Assembly (NCBI GenBank): GCA_910577295.1 | Contig: CAJTLS010000017.1 | Coordinates: forward strand, 1-15,980 | Origin: an uncultured Eubacterium sp. | Lineage (GTDB): Bacteria > Bacillota > Clostridia > Lachnospirales > Lachnospiraceae | Direction of reading: 5' to 3' | DNA length: 15,980 nucleotides | In this document: positions 1 through 9,040 of the stretch, one piece after another | Position numbering within the stretch: position 1 is the stretch's first letter | How the letters are laid out: each line of letters starts with the position of its first letter | Made by a program: the position numbers and the translations under genes | The notes under the pieces: generated by a model | Told to the model about the DNA's origin: nothing | Databases searched by the model: none | Seen by the model: the letters and a program-made list of their open reading frames with translations, nothing else

Positions 1-1
1 T

Positions 2-3000
2 ACATATGAATTTTTTCAATCTGCTATGGGGGCGGCATATCAGGTTTATGGAACCCATGCGCTTGCAGCAGATTTGACCGTAGCGGCAGACGGTTCTTTT
101 GTGATCCCAGAGGGCGCTGCGCTGACGATTCCTAATGGTGTTATATTGGAAAATAACGGTATGATGCGTATCCATGAAAAGGCTTCTCTGACCGGAACAG
201 GCGCTTTGACCGGGAACGGAAATTTCCTGATAGATGTAAATAAGGATATGATTTCAATTCCAGAAGGCTTGACTTATACCGGAAAGGACTATACAGACCA
301 GATTATGTTGGAAAAGAAAATTACGATTTGCGGGGTAGAGTTTACTGCAAATACGGAGGGATGGACGCGTAACATTGAACCGGCCGTTGTAAAAGATGTG
401 GGAGATTATACGGTTACATTCACTAATGGTGATAGAACCATCAGCAGAGACTTCAAAGTGATGGAATGTCCTCATACCGGACTTGTGTATAAGCCTCTGG
501 CGGGCGGAAAACACGGCGGCACTTGCCCTCTTTGTAACGAGGAAATATCGGAAGAACATACCATCGAGTGCAGCGCCACGGCCAGCGGCACGGTCATATC
601 GGTGCATGAAGCCTGCGCTGCCTGCAGCTATGGTAAGGATCTTGGCACCGTGACGATCCACATACCTGAGCTAGTCTATGGGGATTTGACCGGATTGATT
701 TCGGTGGAAACGACGCTGGAGAAGTGGGAGTCCGTGAGTGTTGGGGGGGATTGGAGTGCAGAAAAAGTTGTCCTTGACGATACAACGTTACCCCCTTTTA
801 CGATGGCTGATCTAACCAACAATATCTTACTGGATGCAGAACAGCATACATTGCAGGTTGCGATAATGATTGATAGCGGCGGGCCAGAAAATCCCGGCGT
901 AAGGAAGCTGGTAGATTGTGAGCTGACCTTTGAGGTTGCCCCCGCTCCGCTGACGGCGGACATGGTGACACTGGATAAAACAGAAGTCACCTACAACGGC
1001 GCAGAACAAAAACCGACCCTCACCGTCAAGCAGGGGAAAACCACGCTGACAGCGGGAACGGATTATAGTGTCAGCTACACCCGTGACAAAGTTGCTACCA
1101 TCGATTTCACCAGTGCCGGAATCGTAAAGTTCACCGTTATCGGCAAAGGGAATTATAAGGGTGAAGTGGAGGAAACCTTTACTATCAAACAGGCAGAGCC
1201 TGATGTCGGCACTGTTACGGCGGGAGCGCTGGAAAATACCCTTGATGTATCGCAAGTGGTATTAAGCCGTACAAACCAGACGCCTGCCGGAACATTAACA
1301 CTGACAGACAGCACCTTAAAATACGGCACAAATACCTATACATGGAAATTTACGCCGGATGATACCGTGAATTATAAGGCCGTTACCGGAGAAGTACAGA
1401 TTATGGTAAACGATACTATCCCGCCGACTGCGGAATACCAGACCACCACAGATGGATGGAAAAAGTTTATTAATACCGTTTCTTTCGGAGTATTCTGCAA
1501 GGACTATAAGACAGTGGAAATCAGGGGCACGGATAATACGGATACAGTGACAGGCAGCGGGGTCAGACTGACACAGTATTATATATCGGATAAGGAAATC
1601 ACGGATACGGACAGTATAGCATGGAATGCTTATACGAAACCGGTCAGCCTGAATGCACAGGGCACTTATCTTATCTATGTGAAAGTGACGGATAACGTAG
1701 GAAACACGGCAGTCCTGAACAGTGAGGGCATCGTGGTCTATGCGGAGAGCACGGTAAGCCCGGCAGCTTTTGATTATACATACAAAGAGAACCATGACTG
1801 CACTGTGCAGCTTGCCCTGAACGGAAATACATTCAAAGGACTTACGGATAAGGAAGGAAATGCCGTAGATACAAATCATTATACCATCGACAGCGACGGT
1901 ACGCTTATCCTGAAAGCGGCATATCTGGATACGCTTGATAAGGGTGAGTACACATATAAGATTTCTGTGAATCCGCAGGGGATAGAGACAGAACAGGTGA
2001 CACTGGCATATACTTTTGCTGTCAATGTGAAAGCAAAAGAGCTGACGGTCACAGAGGCAAAGGCAACGGACAGGGCTTATGACGGAACAAATGCAGTGGA
2101 AATCACAGCAGTTACATTAAGTGGTGCTGCACCGGATGATGATGTGGCAATTGCTCTGAAGAACGGCATACAGGGTACGTTAAGCAGCGTCAATGCAGGA
2201 ACATACACGGCGGTAACACTGCCGGAACTTACCCTTACCGGGGCAGACAGCGGAAATTATACCCTTGTGCAGCCGGCAGCGGCGGTTTCCACGTCCGTAA
2301 CGGTCACTCCTCTGGACGCAGAGATTACGGTTGGCACAGATGCTTACAATAAGACCTTTGGTGATGCGGTATTTACTCTGGATGTCACAGATAACAATAC
2401 AGAGGCAGACGTGCAGTACGAAGTGACAAAAGGGGCAGATGTGGTATCTGTGGAAAGCGGCGCGGTCATGATCAAGGGTGTAGGCGAAGCGGAAATAACC
2501 GTTTCACTGCCGAAGTCTGCAAATTATAATGCCGCCGAAAACAAAACAATAACCGTCACCGTGAAAAAGAAAAGCGGATATACCGTAGCTGCGCTGAACA
2601 GGAACTATTACTATCAGGACGGGGGAACAGACAGCATTGACTTTGAGGTGCTGCTCCCGGAAGACTGCGGGAATGTGACATATGGGGAACCGGCGGTATC
2701 CGGGGACGTGACATACAGTGCGGCTCCTGCCGTGAGTGGCGGGAAATTATCTTACACGCTGTCCAAGGGAAACGTAGATGCTGGAGGAACCATAACAGTT
2801 ACCGTGGCAACACAGAATTATGAGGATATCATGGTCACGGTAAATGTGAAGCTGACCGACCAGATGCCTGTCAGCCTGAAAACCGGTACGGAAGTGACAT
2901 TGAAAAATAATGTCCTTACCTATGGGGAGGCACTGTCAAATTTGGTATTTAATGAAGCGGAATTTGTCGGCAGTGACGGAAAGACAGTGGCAGGAACCCT

Positions 3001-4270
3001 TGCGTGGAAAGACACCGCAGCCAAACCAAATGCAGGAACCGTAAGCGCTGTATGGATATTCACCCCGGAAGAAAATAAATATGCATCTTTAGAAGGCACG
3101 ACGGCGATTACGGTAAATAAGGTAACACCGACTGTATCCGCAGTTCCGACAGTGGCAGACAGGGTATATAATCCATCCATAACATTAAAGGGCGATGCTC
3201 TGTTCGGGGGAACGGTCACCGGCGTGGACGGAAAAGAATTGAAAGGCGGATGGAATTGGCAGAGTGCAGATATTGTACCAACCGTGAATAATAGCGGGTA
3301 TGTGGCAGTCTTTACGCCTTCCGATACAGCAAATTATAATTCCGTAGAAGCGAAGGTGAAACTGACTGTCAATAAGGCACAGAATGCCCCGAATATGCCG
3401 AGTAGTTCCATGAGTGTACGGAACAGCCTTGAAAAAGCAGGGGACGTACCATTGCCGGAAGGATGGGAGTGGCAGGCATCAGACCGAGACACAGTCCTTA
3501 AAGCAGGGGTGCCGGTAAGCGCCGTAGCAGTTTATACCGGAGCGGATAAAGGTAACTATGAAAAGGAAACGGTAACGGTTGTCATCACAAGGGCTGCCCG
3601 CAGCAATGAGGGAGGAGATATTCCCTACACAGGAACAGGAGATAAAGAGCCTGCCGGTATGAAGGACGTGGAAAAAAATTCTGCAAAACTGGATTCCGGC
3701 ATATCCGTGAAGTGGAAGGGAAGTGCCCTTGACCTGAAATGGACGAAGATAGCAAAGGCAGGAGGGTATGATATTTATGCTGCCCAGTGTGGGAAGAAAC
3801 GGAACAAAAAGTCCCCGTCTAAGACAGTAAAAAATGGAAAGACATCTGTTTCCCTTACAAAGATAGCCGGCAAAAAGATTTCCGGAAAGAAAGCATATGC
3901 AGTCAAAATAAAAGCATGGAAGTATGTAAACGGCAAAAAAGTATATGCCGGCAGCAGCAGAACTTACCATATAGCAGGAAAGGAAAATAAAAAATACACA
4001 AATGCAAAAAAACTGAAACCGAAAAAGAAGAAGTATACCTTGAAAAAAGGCAGGAGTGTTCGTATTAAGATAACGATTGCTAAACAGTCAAAGAAGAAAA
4101 AACTGCTTCCGGTTTCTCACGGGCCTGCCCTGTGGTACTGGTCTGGTAATAAGAAGATTGCGACGGTAACGCAGGAAGGTAAGGTGAAGGCAAAGAAGAA
4201 AGGAACCTGTTATATTTATGTCACCGCATTAAACGGAGTAAGGACCAAAATCAAGATAACAGTAAAATAG
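2..4270 (+). CDS. Large multidomain Ig-like / YDG / Fn3 / Big2 surface protein (5' end outside window)
   Basis: I do not recognise a named gene; this is a long extracellular stalk- or adhesin-like protein. The frame is open to the left edge. The first ATG (26) has no Shine-Dalgarno and is followed by no clear signal peptide, so the gene very probably begins upstream. Residues are numbered from that ATG (1414 aa): about 15-75 are strand-rich with short Gly/Asn turns; 148-200 hold a cysteine group (C148, C167xxC170, C197xxC200); about 310-392 is an Ig-like repeat; about 460-570 is an Ig-like segment with a VTDNVGNTA stretch; about 670-765 is a YDG-type domain (motif DRAYDGTNAV); about 765-850 is MBG-like; about 940-1195 holds further repeats. 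An Fn3-like domain (about 1215-1310) and a Big2-like domain (about 1330-1414) form a very lysine-rich C-terminus. There is no C-terminal LPXTG, membrane anchor or SLH domain. Export, surface location and adhesive role are inferred from architecture. Confidence 0.85.
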   Translation, partial: TYEFFQSAMGAAYQVYGTHALAADLTVAADGSFVIPEGAALTIPNGVILENNGMMRIHEKASLTGTGALTGNGNFLIDVNKDMISIPEGLTYTGKDYTDQIMLEKKITICGVEFTANTEGWTRNIEPAVVKDVGDYTVTFTNGDRTISRDFKVMECPHTGLVYKPLAGGKHGGTCPLCNEEISEEHTIECSATASGTVISVHEACAACSYGKDLGTVTIHIPELVYGDLTGLISVETTLEKWESVSVGGDWSAEKVVLDDTTLPPFTMADLTNNILLDAEQHTLQVAIMIDSGGPENPGVRKLVDCELTFEVAPAPLTADMVTLDKTEVTYNGAEQKPTLTVKQGKTTLTAGTDYSVSYTRDKVATIDFTSAGIVKFTVIGKGNYKGEVEETFTIKQAEPDVGTVTAGALENTLDVSQVVLSRTNQTPAGTLTLTDSTLKYGTNTYTWKFTPDDTVNYKAVTGEVQIMVNDTIPPTAEYQTTTDGWKKFINTVSFGVFCKDYKTVEIRGTDNTDTVTGSGVRLTQYYISDKEITDTDSIAWNAYTKPVSLNAQGTYLIYVKVTDNVGNTAVLNSEGIVVYAESTVSPAAFDYTYKENHDCTVQLALNGNTFKGLTDKEGNAVDTNHYTIDSDGTLILKAAYLDTLDKGEYTYKISVNPQGIETEQVTLAYTFAVNVKAKELTVTEAKATDRAYDGTNAVEITAVTLSGAAPDDDVAIALKNGIQGTLSSVNAGTYTAVTLPELTLTGADSGNYTLVQPAAAVSTSVTVTPLDAEITVGTDAYNKTFGDAVFTLDVTDNNTEADVQYEVTKGADVVSVESGAVMIKGVGEAEITVSLPKSANYNAAENKTITVTVKKKSGYTVAALNRNYYYQDGGTDSIDFEVLLPEDCGNVTYGEPAVSGDVTYSAAPAVSGGKLSYTLSKGNVDAGGTITVTVATQNYEDIMVTVNVKLTDQMPVSLKTGTEVTLKNNVLTYGEALSNLVFNEAEFVGSDGKTVAGTLAWKDTAAKPNAGTVSAVWIFTPEENKYASLEGTTAITVNKVTPTVSAVPTVADRVYNPSITLKGDALFGGTVTGVDGKELKGGWNWQSADIVPTVNNSGYVAVFTPSDTANYNSVEAKVKLTVNKAQNAPNMPSSSMSVRNSLEKAGDVPLPEGWEWQASDRDTVLKAGVPVSAVAVYTGADKGNYEKETVTVVITRAARSNEGGDIPYTGTGDKEPAGMKDVEKNSAKLDSGISVKWKGSALDLKWTKIAKAGGYDIYAAQCGKKRNKKSPSKTVKNGKTSVSLTKIAGKKISGKKAYAVKIKAWKYVNGKKVYAGSSRTYHIAGKENKKYTNAKKLKPKKKKYTLKKGRSVRIKITIAKQSKKKKLLPVSHGPALWYWSGNKKIATVTQEGKVKAKKKGTCYIYVTALNGVRTKIKITVK

Positions 4271-4312
4271 TGTGCCGGAATACGCATACAGGAACAGCAG
4301 CAGAACCGGAGA

Positions 4313-4357
4313 GGGAGGATAGGCAGAATTATGGTGCCTGCCCTCCCGTTTGTTTTA
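4313..4357 (+). terminator. Intrinsic terminator after the surface-protein gene
   Basis: GGGAGG (4313-4318) pairs with CCTCCC (4342-4347) and AGGCA (4321-4325) with TGCCT (4335-4339), giving a nearly continuous 13-position stem (one A/C mismatch, one G-T wobble) with a 9-base loop. A T-rich tract follows (4348-4357). It lies 43 bases after the stop at 4270 and fits as that gene's terminator. Confidence 0.75.
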
Positions 4358-4359
4358 TC

Positions 4360-4419
4360 GGACAATACTTTTTAACAGGATTGCCGTACTGTTAAAATAT
4401 TGCATCTTGTCCTTTTTTT
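4360..4419 (+). terminator. Second, tandem intrinsic terminator
   Basis: TTTTAACAG pairs perfectly with CTGTTAAAA around a 10-base loop. The stem is extended by CAATA with TATTG after a 2-base bulge, and GGA at 4360 can pair with TCC at 4410-4412. Seven T residues follow (4413-4419). Together with the terminator just upstream it isolates the housekeeping operon from the surface-protein gene. Confidence 0.75.
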
Positions 4420-4423
4420 GGTA

Positions 4424-4452
4424 TTGTGATATTATGGTAGAGTAATTTTAAT
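4424..4452 (+). promoter_or_regulatory. Possible promoter of the prpC operon
   Basis: TTGTGA (4424-4429) and TTTAAT (4447-4452) are spaced by 17 bases directly after the tandem terminators. The following 50 bases are very AT-rich and contain a direct repeat ATAGCATATA at 4454 and 4466, 12 bases apart. Other -10-like hexamers overlap here, so the exact promoter is uncertain. The remaining leader to 4600 shows no gene or convincing hairpin. Confidence 0.3.
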
Positions 4453-4613
4453 AATAGCATATATTATAGCATATACTTCTATTTATATTTAGTTTTCCAT
4501 AGTTGGTTTCGGGTTGTTAAAAAATCAGAGACTTCCTATGGGTGATTACAAAAGCATTTTCTGACAGAGAAGTGAAAGGCGTTTCACAAAGCAGAAGCTA
4601 AGGAGGTCAGATT

Positions 4614-5336
4614 GTGAAAACATTTTGTTTGACAGATACGGGGCGTTTGCGGAACAGCAATCAGGATTGTGTGTTCTGTGAGGAAAATAAAATCGGTAGT
4701 TTCCCCAATCTGTTTCTGGTAGCGGATGGCATGGGGGGACATCAGGCAGGAGATATGGCGTCTCGATTATGTGTCAATGAAGTAGCTGCCCAAATTACGA
4801 AAACGGAATCCCGAACACCCGTGAGTGCTTTTGAGGCTGCCGTTGCGGCGGCGAATACAAAAGTATATCAGCGTTCGCGGGAAGATGTGGCGCTCGCCGG
4901 AATGGGGACGACGCTTGTCGGAGCCATGGTGGACGGAAACACGGTTTATATTGTAAATATTGGTGATTCTCGTTTGTATGTTTTACATGATACACTGCGT
5001 CAGATTACGGTAGACCATTCACTAGTGGAAGAGATGGTTCAGTCGGGAGAGATTCAAAAAGAAGAGATGCGTTTACATCCGAATAAGAACATTATTACAC
5101 GGGCTCTTGGTACGGACACGAGTGTTCGGCCGGACTGCTTTGAAATCAAGGTGGAAGAAGGGGACGTGATTTTGTTGTGCTCAGACGGTTTGACAAATAT
5201 GGTAGAGGATATTGCAATTGAAGAAACCTTAAAGAAATATATCGAAGATATGAAGTTGGCGGGAGAGAGTTTAGTGCAACAGGCGAACGAGGCCGGTGGT
5301 AAGGATAACATCAGCGTTATTTTAGTTCGACTGTAA
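4614..5336 (+). CDS. prpC: PP2C-family serine/threonine protein phosphatase (PrpC/Stp)
   Basis: Cytoplasmic metal-dependent phosphatase that removes phosphate from Ser/Thr residues, including those set by the partner kinase encoded next. Visible PP2C motifs are NQD (D18), ADGMGGH (D38-G39, the two-metal site), SDG (D191) and GGKDN (D231), in the order and spacing of the family. Length 240 aa is normal for bacterial PrpC/Stp. The start is GTG at 4614, 7 bases after a perfect AGGAGG at 4601-4606; no in-frame ATG lies near. The stop is 12 bases before the kinase start, so the two are co-transcribed. The pairing phosphatase-kinase-rsgA-rpe is a conserved Firmicutes arrangement. Confidence 0.96.
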   Translation: MKTFCLTDTGRLRNSNQDCVFCEENKIGSFPNLFLVADGMGGHQAGDMASRLCVNEVAAQITKTESRTPVSAFEAAVAAANTKVYQRSREDVALAGMGTTLVGAMVDGNTVYIVNIGDSRLYVLHDTLRQITVDHSLVEEMVQSGEIQKEEMRLHPNKNIITRALGTDTSVRPDCFEIKVEEGDVILLCSDGLTNMVEDIAIEETLKKYIEDMKLAGESLVQQANEAGGKDNISVILVRL

Positions 5337-5348
5337 AGGAGTGATAAG

Positions 5349-7394
5349 ATGGTTAATATTGGTACAATGATTGGTGAACGCTATGAAGTAATAGAAAAAA
5401 TTGGTTCAGGTGGAATGGCAGATGTTTATCGGGCAAAAGATCATCGTCTGAATCGTTTTGTGGCAGTTAAAATCTTAAAAAGTGAATATAACGAAGATAC
5501 GAAATTTATCGCCAAATTCCGTCAGGAGGCACAGGCAATTGCCTGTCTCTCACATCCGAATATCGTAGGGATTTATGATGTGGGGGAAGACAAAGACATG
5601 CATTTTTTTGTCATGGAGTTTGTCGATGGTATCACGCTGAAAAAGTATATTGAAAATAGAGGAAAACTTACGGTTCGGGAAGCTGTCGGAATCAGTTTAC
5701 AGATTGCCAACGGCTTGGAAGCAGCACATGCGAATCATATTATCCACCGGGATATTAAACCGCAGAATATTTTGATTTCCAAAGACGGGACAGCGAAAGT
5801 AAGTGATTTTGGGATTGCCAAAGCGGCAAGTTCGAATACGATAACGGCAAATGCCATGGGCTCTGTTCATTATATCTCACCGGAACAGGCGCGTGGCGGT
5901 TTCAGTGATGAAAAGAGTGATATTTATTCACTTGGTGTTACAATCTATGAAATGTTAAGCGGTACGTTGCCATTTACCGGAGAGAGCGCAGTAGCGATTG
6001 CCCTCGCACATATTCAAGAAGACGCGACGCCGTTAGAGGCCATAGATGCTACGATTCCGCACGGCCTCAGCAATATCGTAGCAAAATGCATGCAGAAGAA
6101 GACGGAATTACGTTATCCGACAGTGATGGATTTGATTGCTGACATGAAAATGTTTTTGCAGGATCCGACCGGAGAGTATGGTATTATCCGCAATCTGTAT
6201 GAAAATGCGGACACGATATTTATCCCCAGCGGCGATGTAAATACATTAAAAGCAACGACATCTCAGACGCCTCTGGATGCGTTGAAAGAGGAAGAAGAGA
6301 CGGAAGAAAATGGAGAAGTTGACCCGAAACTAGAAAAAGCGCTCATTATCGGAAGCGTTACCGTAGCTGTTATTATCGGACTCATTATTATTTATATGGT
6401 CGGGCGGCTTATTGGATTTTGGGGAGGTTCTTCACCGAAAGAAGAGGCGACGCCGGAGCCGACAAAACAGGTGATACAGGCGAGCAGTTCGCCGGAGGCG
6501 AAAGAAGAAACACAGATTAAGGTGCCGGATATTATTGATATGACGGAAGAAAGCGCCAAGGCGTTGTTAGATGAGAAAGAGCTGACGTATGAGTTTGTCG
6601 CGCAGGAATCCGATACAGTAGACAAGGGAAAAGTAATTGAGACGAATCCTTCCGTGGGAACCCCGGTGGAAAAGGGAACGAAGATTACGGTTTATTATGC
6701 AGCGCAGAGGGTGCAGCCATTTAGTGTTATTGGCAAGACGCCGGAAGACGCAGAAGAAGAATTGCGCAGCAAAGGATATGTTCCGAGACGGGGAAGTGAC
6801 ATTTACAGCGAGAGCGTTGCCAGCGGGAAAGTAGCTGCCACGAAACCGAAGACGGGAGAGAGCGTTGCCGTTGGTTCTACGATCACGTATTATGTCAGCA
6901 AGGGACAGGAATTAGTGAAAGTTCCGAATTTGCTTGGCAAGACGAAGAGTCAGGCAAAAGCCGCATTGGAGAAAGTAAATCTGAAATTAGGTAAGACGGG
7001 TTCTACCTATTCGGAAAATTATAAGAAAAACCGCATTTGCGTACAGAGTAAGCCGAACGGTCAGGAAGTTAAAAAGGGAACGACGGTAGATATAACGCTG
7101 AGTCTGGGGCCGGAACCGACATACTCCTATATTTCAAAGGATAATATTACGATAAACAATCCGTTTGATTATGAGACCGACCCGGCCGCCGTCTTTAAGT
7201 TTGTTCTTGTTCAGGATGGAAAACAGATGGTGCTATCCTCATTAGGAGGAACAAAGTCCTATAATGACTTCCCTATGCAGATTGGCGCGGGAGATATTAA
7301 AGGGGTAAGTGCATCGGAAGGCCAGTTGCTTGTATATAAAAATTCCAGACAGGTTGATTCTTATAGTGTATCGTTTGAGAAAGTAGCGGATTGA
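5349..7394 (+). CDS. prkC: PASTA-domain Ser/Thr protein kinase (PrkC/PknB/Stk)
   Basis: Membrane-spanning eukaryotic-type kinase that senses cell-wall muropeptides or lipid II outside and phosphorylates cytoplasmic targets. Kinase domain is about residues 11-275: Gly loop GSGGMADVY, catalytic lysine K41 in VAVKIL, HRD with D135 (HRDIKPQN), DFG with D153, activation segment GSVHYISPEQ. An acidic juxtamembrane linker (about 310-330) leads to one membrane helix (about 331-357). Outside lie three PASTA repeats (about 392-455, 457-522, 525-594), each ending in a GTxITVYY-like strand, then a C-terminal beta-rich domain (595-681) without obvious membrane or anchor signal. AAAGGAG at 5336-5342 precedes the ATG. 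The stop overlaps the next start as TGATG. All catalytic residues are present, so it should be active. Confidence 0.97.
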   Translation: MVNIGTMIGERYEVIEKIGSGGMADVYRAKDHRLNRFVAVKILKSEYNEDTKFIAKFRQEAQAIACLSHPNIVGIYDVGEDKDMHFFVMEFVDGITLKKYIENRGKLTVREAVGISLQIANGLEAAHANHIIHRDIKPQNILISKDGTAKVSDFGIAKAASSNTITANAMGSVHYISPEQARGGFSDEKSDIYSLGVTIYEMLSGTLPFTGESAVAIALAHIQEDATPLEAIDATIPHGLSNIVAKCMQKKTELRYPTVMDLIADMKMFLQDPTGEYGIIRNLYENADTIFIPSGDVNTLKATTSQTPLDALKEEEETEENGEVDPKLEKALIIGSVTVAVIIGLIIIYMVGRLIGFWGGSSPKEEATPEPTKQVIQASSSPEAKEETQIKVPDIIDMTEESAKALLDEKELTYEFVAQESDTVDKGKVIETNPSVGTPVEKGTKITVYYAAQRVQPFSVIGKTPEDAEEELRSKGYVPRRGSDIYSESVASGKVAATKPKTGESVAVGSTITYYVSKGQELVKVPNLLGKTKSQAKAALEKVNLKLGKTGSTYSENYKKNRICVQSKPNGQEVKKGTTVDITLSLGPEPTYSYISKDNITINNPFDYETDPAAVFKFVLVQDGKQMVLSSLGGTKSYNDFPMQIGAGDIKGVSASEGQLLVYKNSRQVDSYSVSFEKVAD

Positions 7395-8293
7395 TGAAAG
7401 GGAAAATCGTAAAGGGAATTGCCGGCTTCTATTATGTGTGGTGCGACGATGACAAGCTGTATGAATGTAAAGCAAAGGGCGGTTTTCGTAAAGATGGGAT
7501 GAAACCATTGGTTGGAGACGATGTTTGTGTCCAAATTCTGGATGAGGCAAAACAGTTAGGAAATATTGTGGAAATTCTGCCCAGAAAGAACGAACTGAAA
7601 CGTCCGGCAGTAGCAAATGTAGATCAGGCGATGGTTATTTTTGCCATGGCAAACCCGATGCCAAATCTGAATCTGCTTGACCGCTTTCTGCTGATGATGG
7701 AATGGCAGCAGGTAGAGACTGTTATCTGTTTTAGCAAGCAGGATATTGTTTCGGAAGAAGAAGAGCAAAGATTTCGGCAGACATATGAAAAATGTGCCAA
7801 TCGGGTTCTGGCAATCAGTAATACAGAAAAGACAGGAATCGAAGAAGTCAAACAGTGTCTGCATGGGAAGACGACAGTATTAGCTGGCCCGTCTGGAGTG
7901 GGAAAATCGAGTTTAGTGAATCTGATCTTTCCGACAGCGCAGTTGGAAACGGGAAGAATCAGTGAAAAGATACAGCGGGGAAAGCATACGACAAGACATT
8001 CGGAACTTTTTTCTCTTGGCAGCCATACGTTTCTGTTTGATACGCCGGGATTTAGTTCTCTCTCTTCGCCGGATGTGACAAAAGAAGAGCTGCACAGGTA
8101 TTTTACGGAGTTTCTGCCTTACGAGGGGCAGTGTAAATACGCCGGATGTTCTCATATACATGAGCCGGAATGCGCTGTAATGGAGGCGCTGGCAAAAGGG
8201 ATGATAAGTGAAAACCGCTATGCGAACTATGTACAAATATACGAGGAGATATCCGAATCCGAAAGACGAAAGAATTGGAGGGCGAAAAAATGA
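7394..8293 (+). CDS. rsgA: Ribosome small-subunit-dependent GTPase A
   Basis: Circularly permuted GTPase that checks late maturation of the 30S subunit. An N-terminal OB-fold (about 1-65) precedes the permuted G domain: G4-like SKQD (114-117), P-loop GPSGVGKSS (165-173, K171), switch region with the TTRH element (about 198-201) and DTPGF (from D216). The C-terminal zinc finger is C247-x4-C252-x-H254-x5-C260, exactly the family pattern. G4 has Ser where Asn or Thr is usual. Length 299 aa is typical. I prefer ATG 7394, which overlaps the kinase stop as TGATG, over TTG 7391; this implies translational coupling because no strong Shine-Dalgarno is seen. Confidence 0.97.
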   Translation: MKGKIVKGIAGFYYVWCDDDKLYECKAKGGFRKDGMKPLVGDDVCVQILDEAKQLGNIVEILPRKNELKRPAVANVDQAMVIFAMANPMPNLNLLDRFLLMMEWQQVETVICFSKQDIVSEEEEQRFRQTYEKCANRVLAISNTEKTGIEEVKQCLHGKTTVLAGPSGVGKSSLVNLIFPTAQLETGRISEKIQRGKHTTRHSELFSLGSHTFLFDTPGFSSLSSPDVTKEELHRYFTEFLPYEGQCKYAGCSHIHEPECAVMEALAKGMISENRYANYVQIYEEISESERRKNWRAKK

Positions 8294-8943
8294 TAAATCG
8301 ATTGTCACCGTCTATTTTGGCAGCAGACGTAGGATGTTTGAAAAAGGAAATTCAAACAGTAACAAAGGCCGGGGCAGAGTATATTCATATTGATGTTATG
8401 GACGGGGTATTTGTTCCTAATATTTCATTTGGACTCCCGATTGTAAAAGGATTGCGTAGTTATACTGACGCTTTTTTTGACGTACATTTAATGATTACGA
8501 ATCCGATTCGTTATATTGAGCGTTTTGCCAAAGCCGGAGCCGACGGAATTACGATACATACGGAAGCGTGTGAGGATTTGCCGGCGGCAGTAAATGAAAT
8601 TTTGCGCTGTGGCAAAAAAGCTGGTGTCGCTATCAGCCCGGATACGGGAATCGAATCGCTGCTTCCGATTTTGGACAAGCTGTCCATGGTTTTGGTGATG
8701 ACGGTCTATCCGGGATACGGCGGTCAGAGTCTGATTAAGGAGACATTTGTCAAAATCCGCAAGTTGAGGGAGATAATAGAGGAACGTCATTTGTCTGTTG
8801 ATATTGAGGTAGACGGCGGCGTCAGTCTTGACAATATTCGGGAGATTATGGAAGCCGGCGCCAACGTCTTTGTGGCAGGAACAAAAGTGTTTCGAGGAGA
8901 TTCTGCGAAAAATACAAGTGATTTTATGAGTTATCTGAAATAA
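8290..8943 (+). CDS. rpe: Ribulose-phosphate 3-epimerase
   Basis: Interconverts ribulose-5-phosphate and xylulose-5-phosphate in the pentose phosphate pathway, in the cytoplasm. TIM-barrel signatures are all present: LSPSILAAD (5-13), the metal/catalytic H33 and D35 in HIDVMDG, H66 in DVHLMI, the phosphate-binding stretch ending PGYGGQ, and the catalytic D175 in EVDGGV. Length 217 aa is standard. The residue before PGYGGQ is Tyr140, where Asn is common in bacterial enzymes. The start is ATG 8290, which overlaps the rsgA stop (ATGA) and has GGAGGG at 8277-8282; an upstream in-frame TTG at 8275 overlaps that binding site and is rejected. It is the last recognisable gene of the operon. Confidence 0.97.
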   Translation: MINRLSPSILAADVGCLKKEIQTVTKAGAEYIHIDVMDGVFVPNISFGLPIVKGLRSYTDAFFDVHLMITNPIRYIERFAKAGADGITIHTEACEDLPAAVNEILRCGKKAGVAISPDTGIESLLPILDKLSMVLVMTVYPGYGGQSLIKETFVKIRKLREIIEERHLSVDIEVDGGVSLDNIREIMEAGANVFVAGTKVFRGDSAKNTSDFMSYLK

Positions 8944-8966
8944 TCGGGTACACAGTTGTTAAAAAC

Positions 8967-8997
8967 AGGAGGGAAAATGCCGATATTTACCTTATAG
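8967..8997 (+). other. Orphan Shine-Dalgarno with a 6-codon ORF (MPIFTL)
   Basis: A perfect AGGAGG (8967-8972) stands 4 bases before an ATG (8977) whose frame closes after six codons at TAG 8995-8997. No other frame gives a sensible gene from this site. It could be a leader peptide of the structured region downstream, or the relic of a lost gene: in many Firmicutes thiN follows rpe. Function is not shown. Confidence 0.35.
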
Positions 8998-9040
8998 AAA
9001 GTTTATTTGGCAGAGGAGTTATCGCTTCTTTATCTGATAG

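Noticed and set aside
1316..1879. Antisense ORF of 187 codons in the surface-protein gene, with others at 254-661, 827-1255 and 3479-3970
   Set aside because: Composition is that of a reverse-frame shadow and none has a start context or domain.
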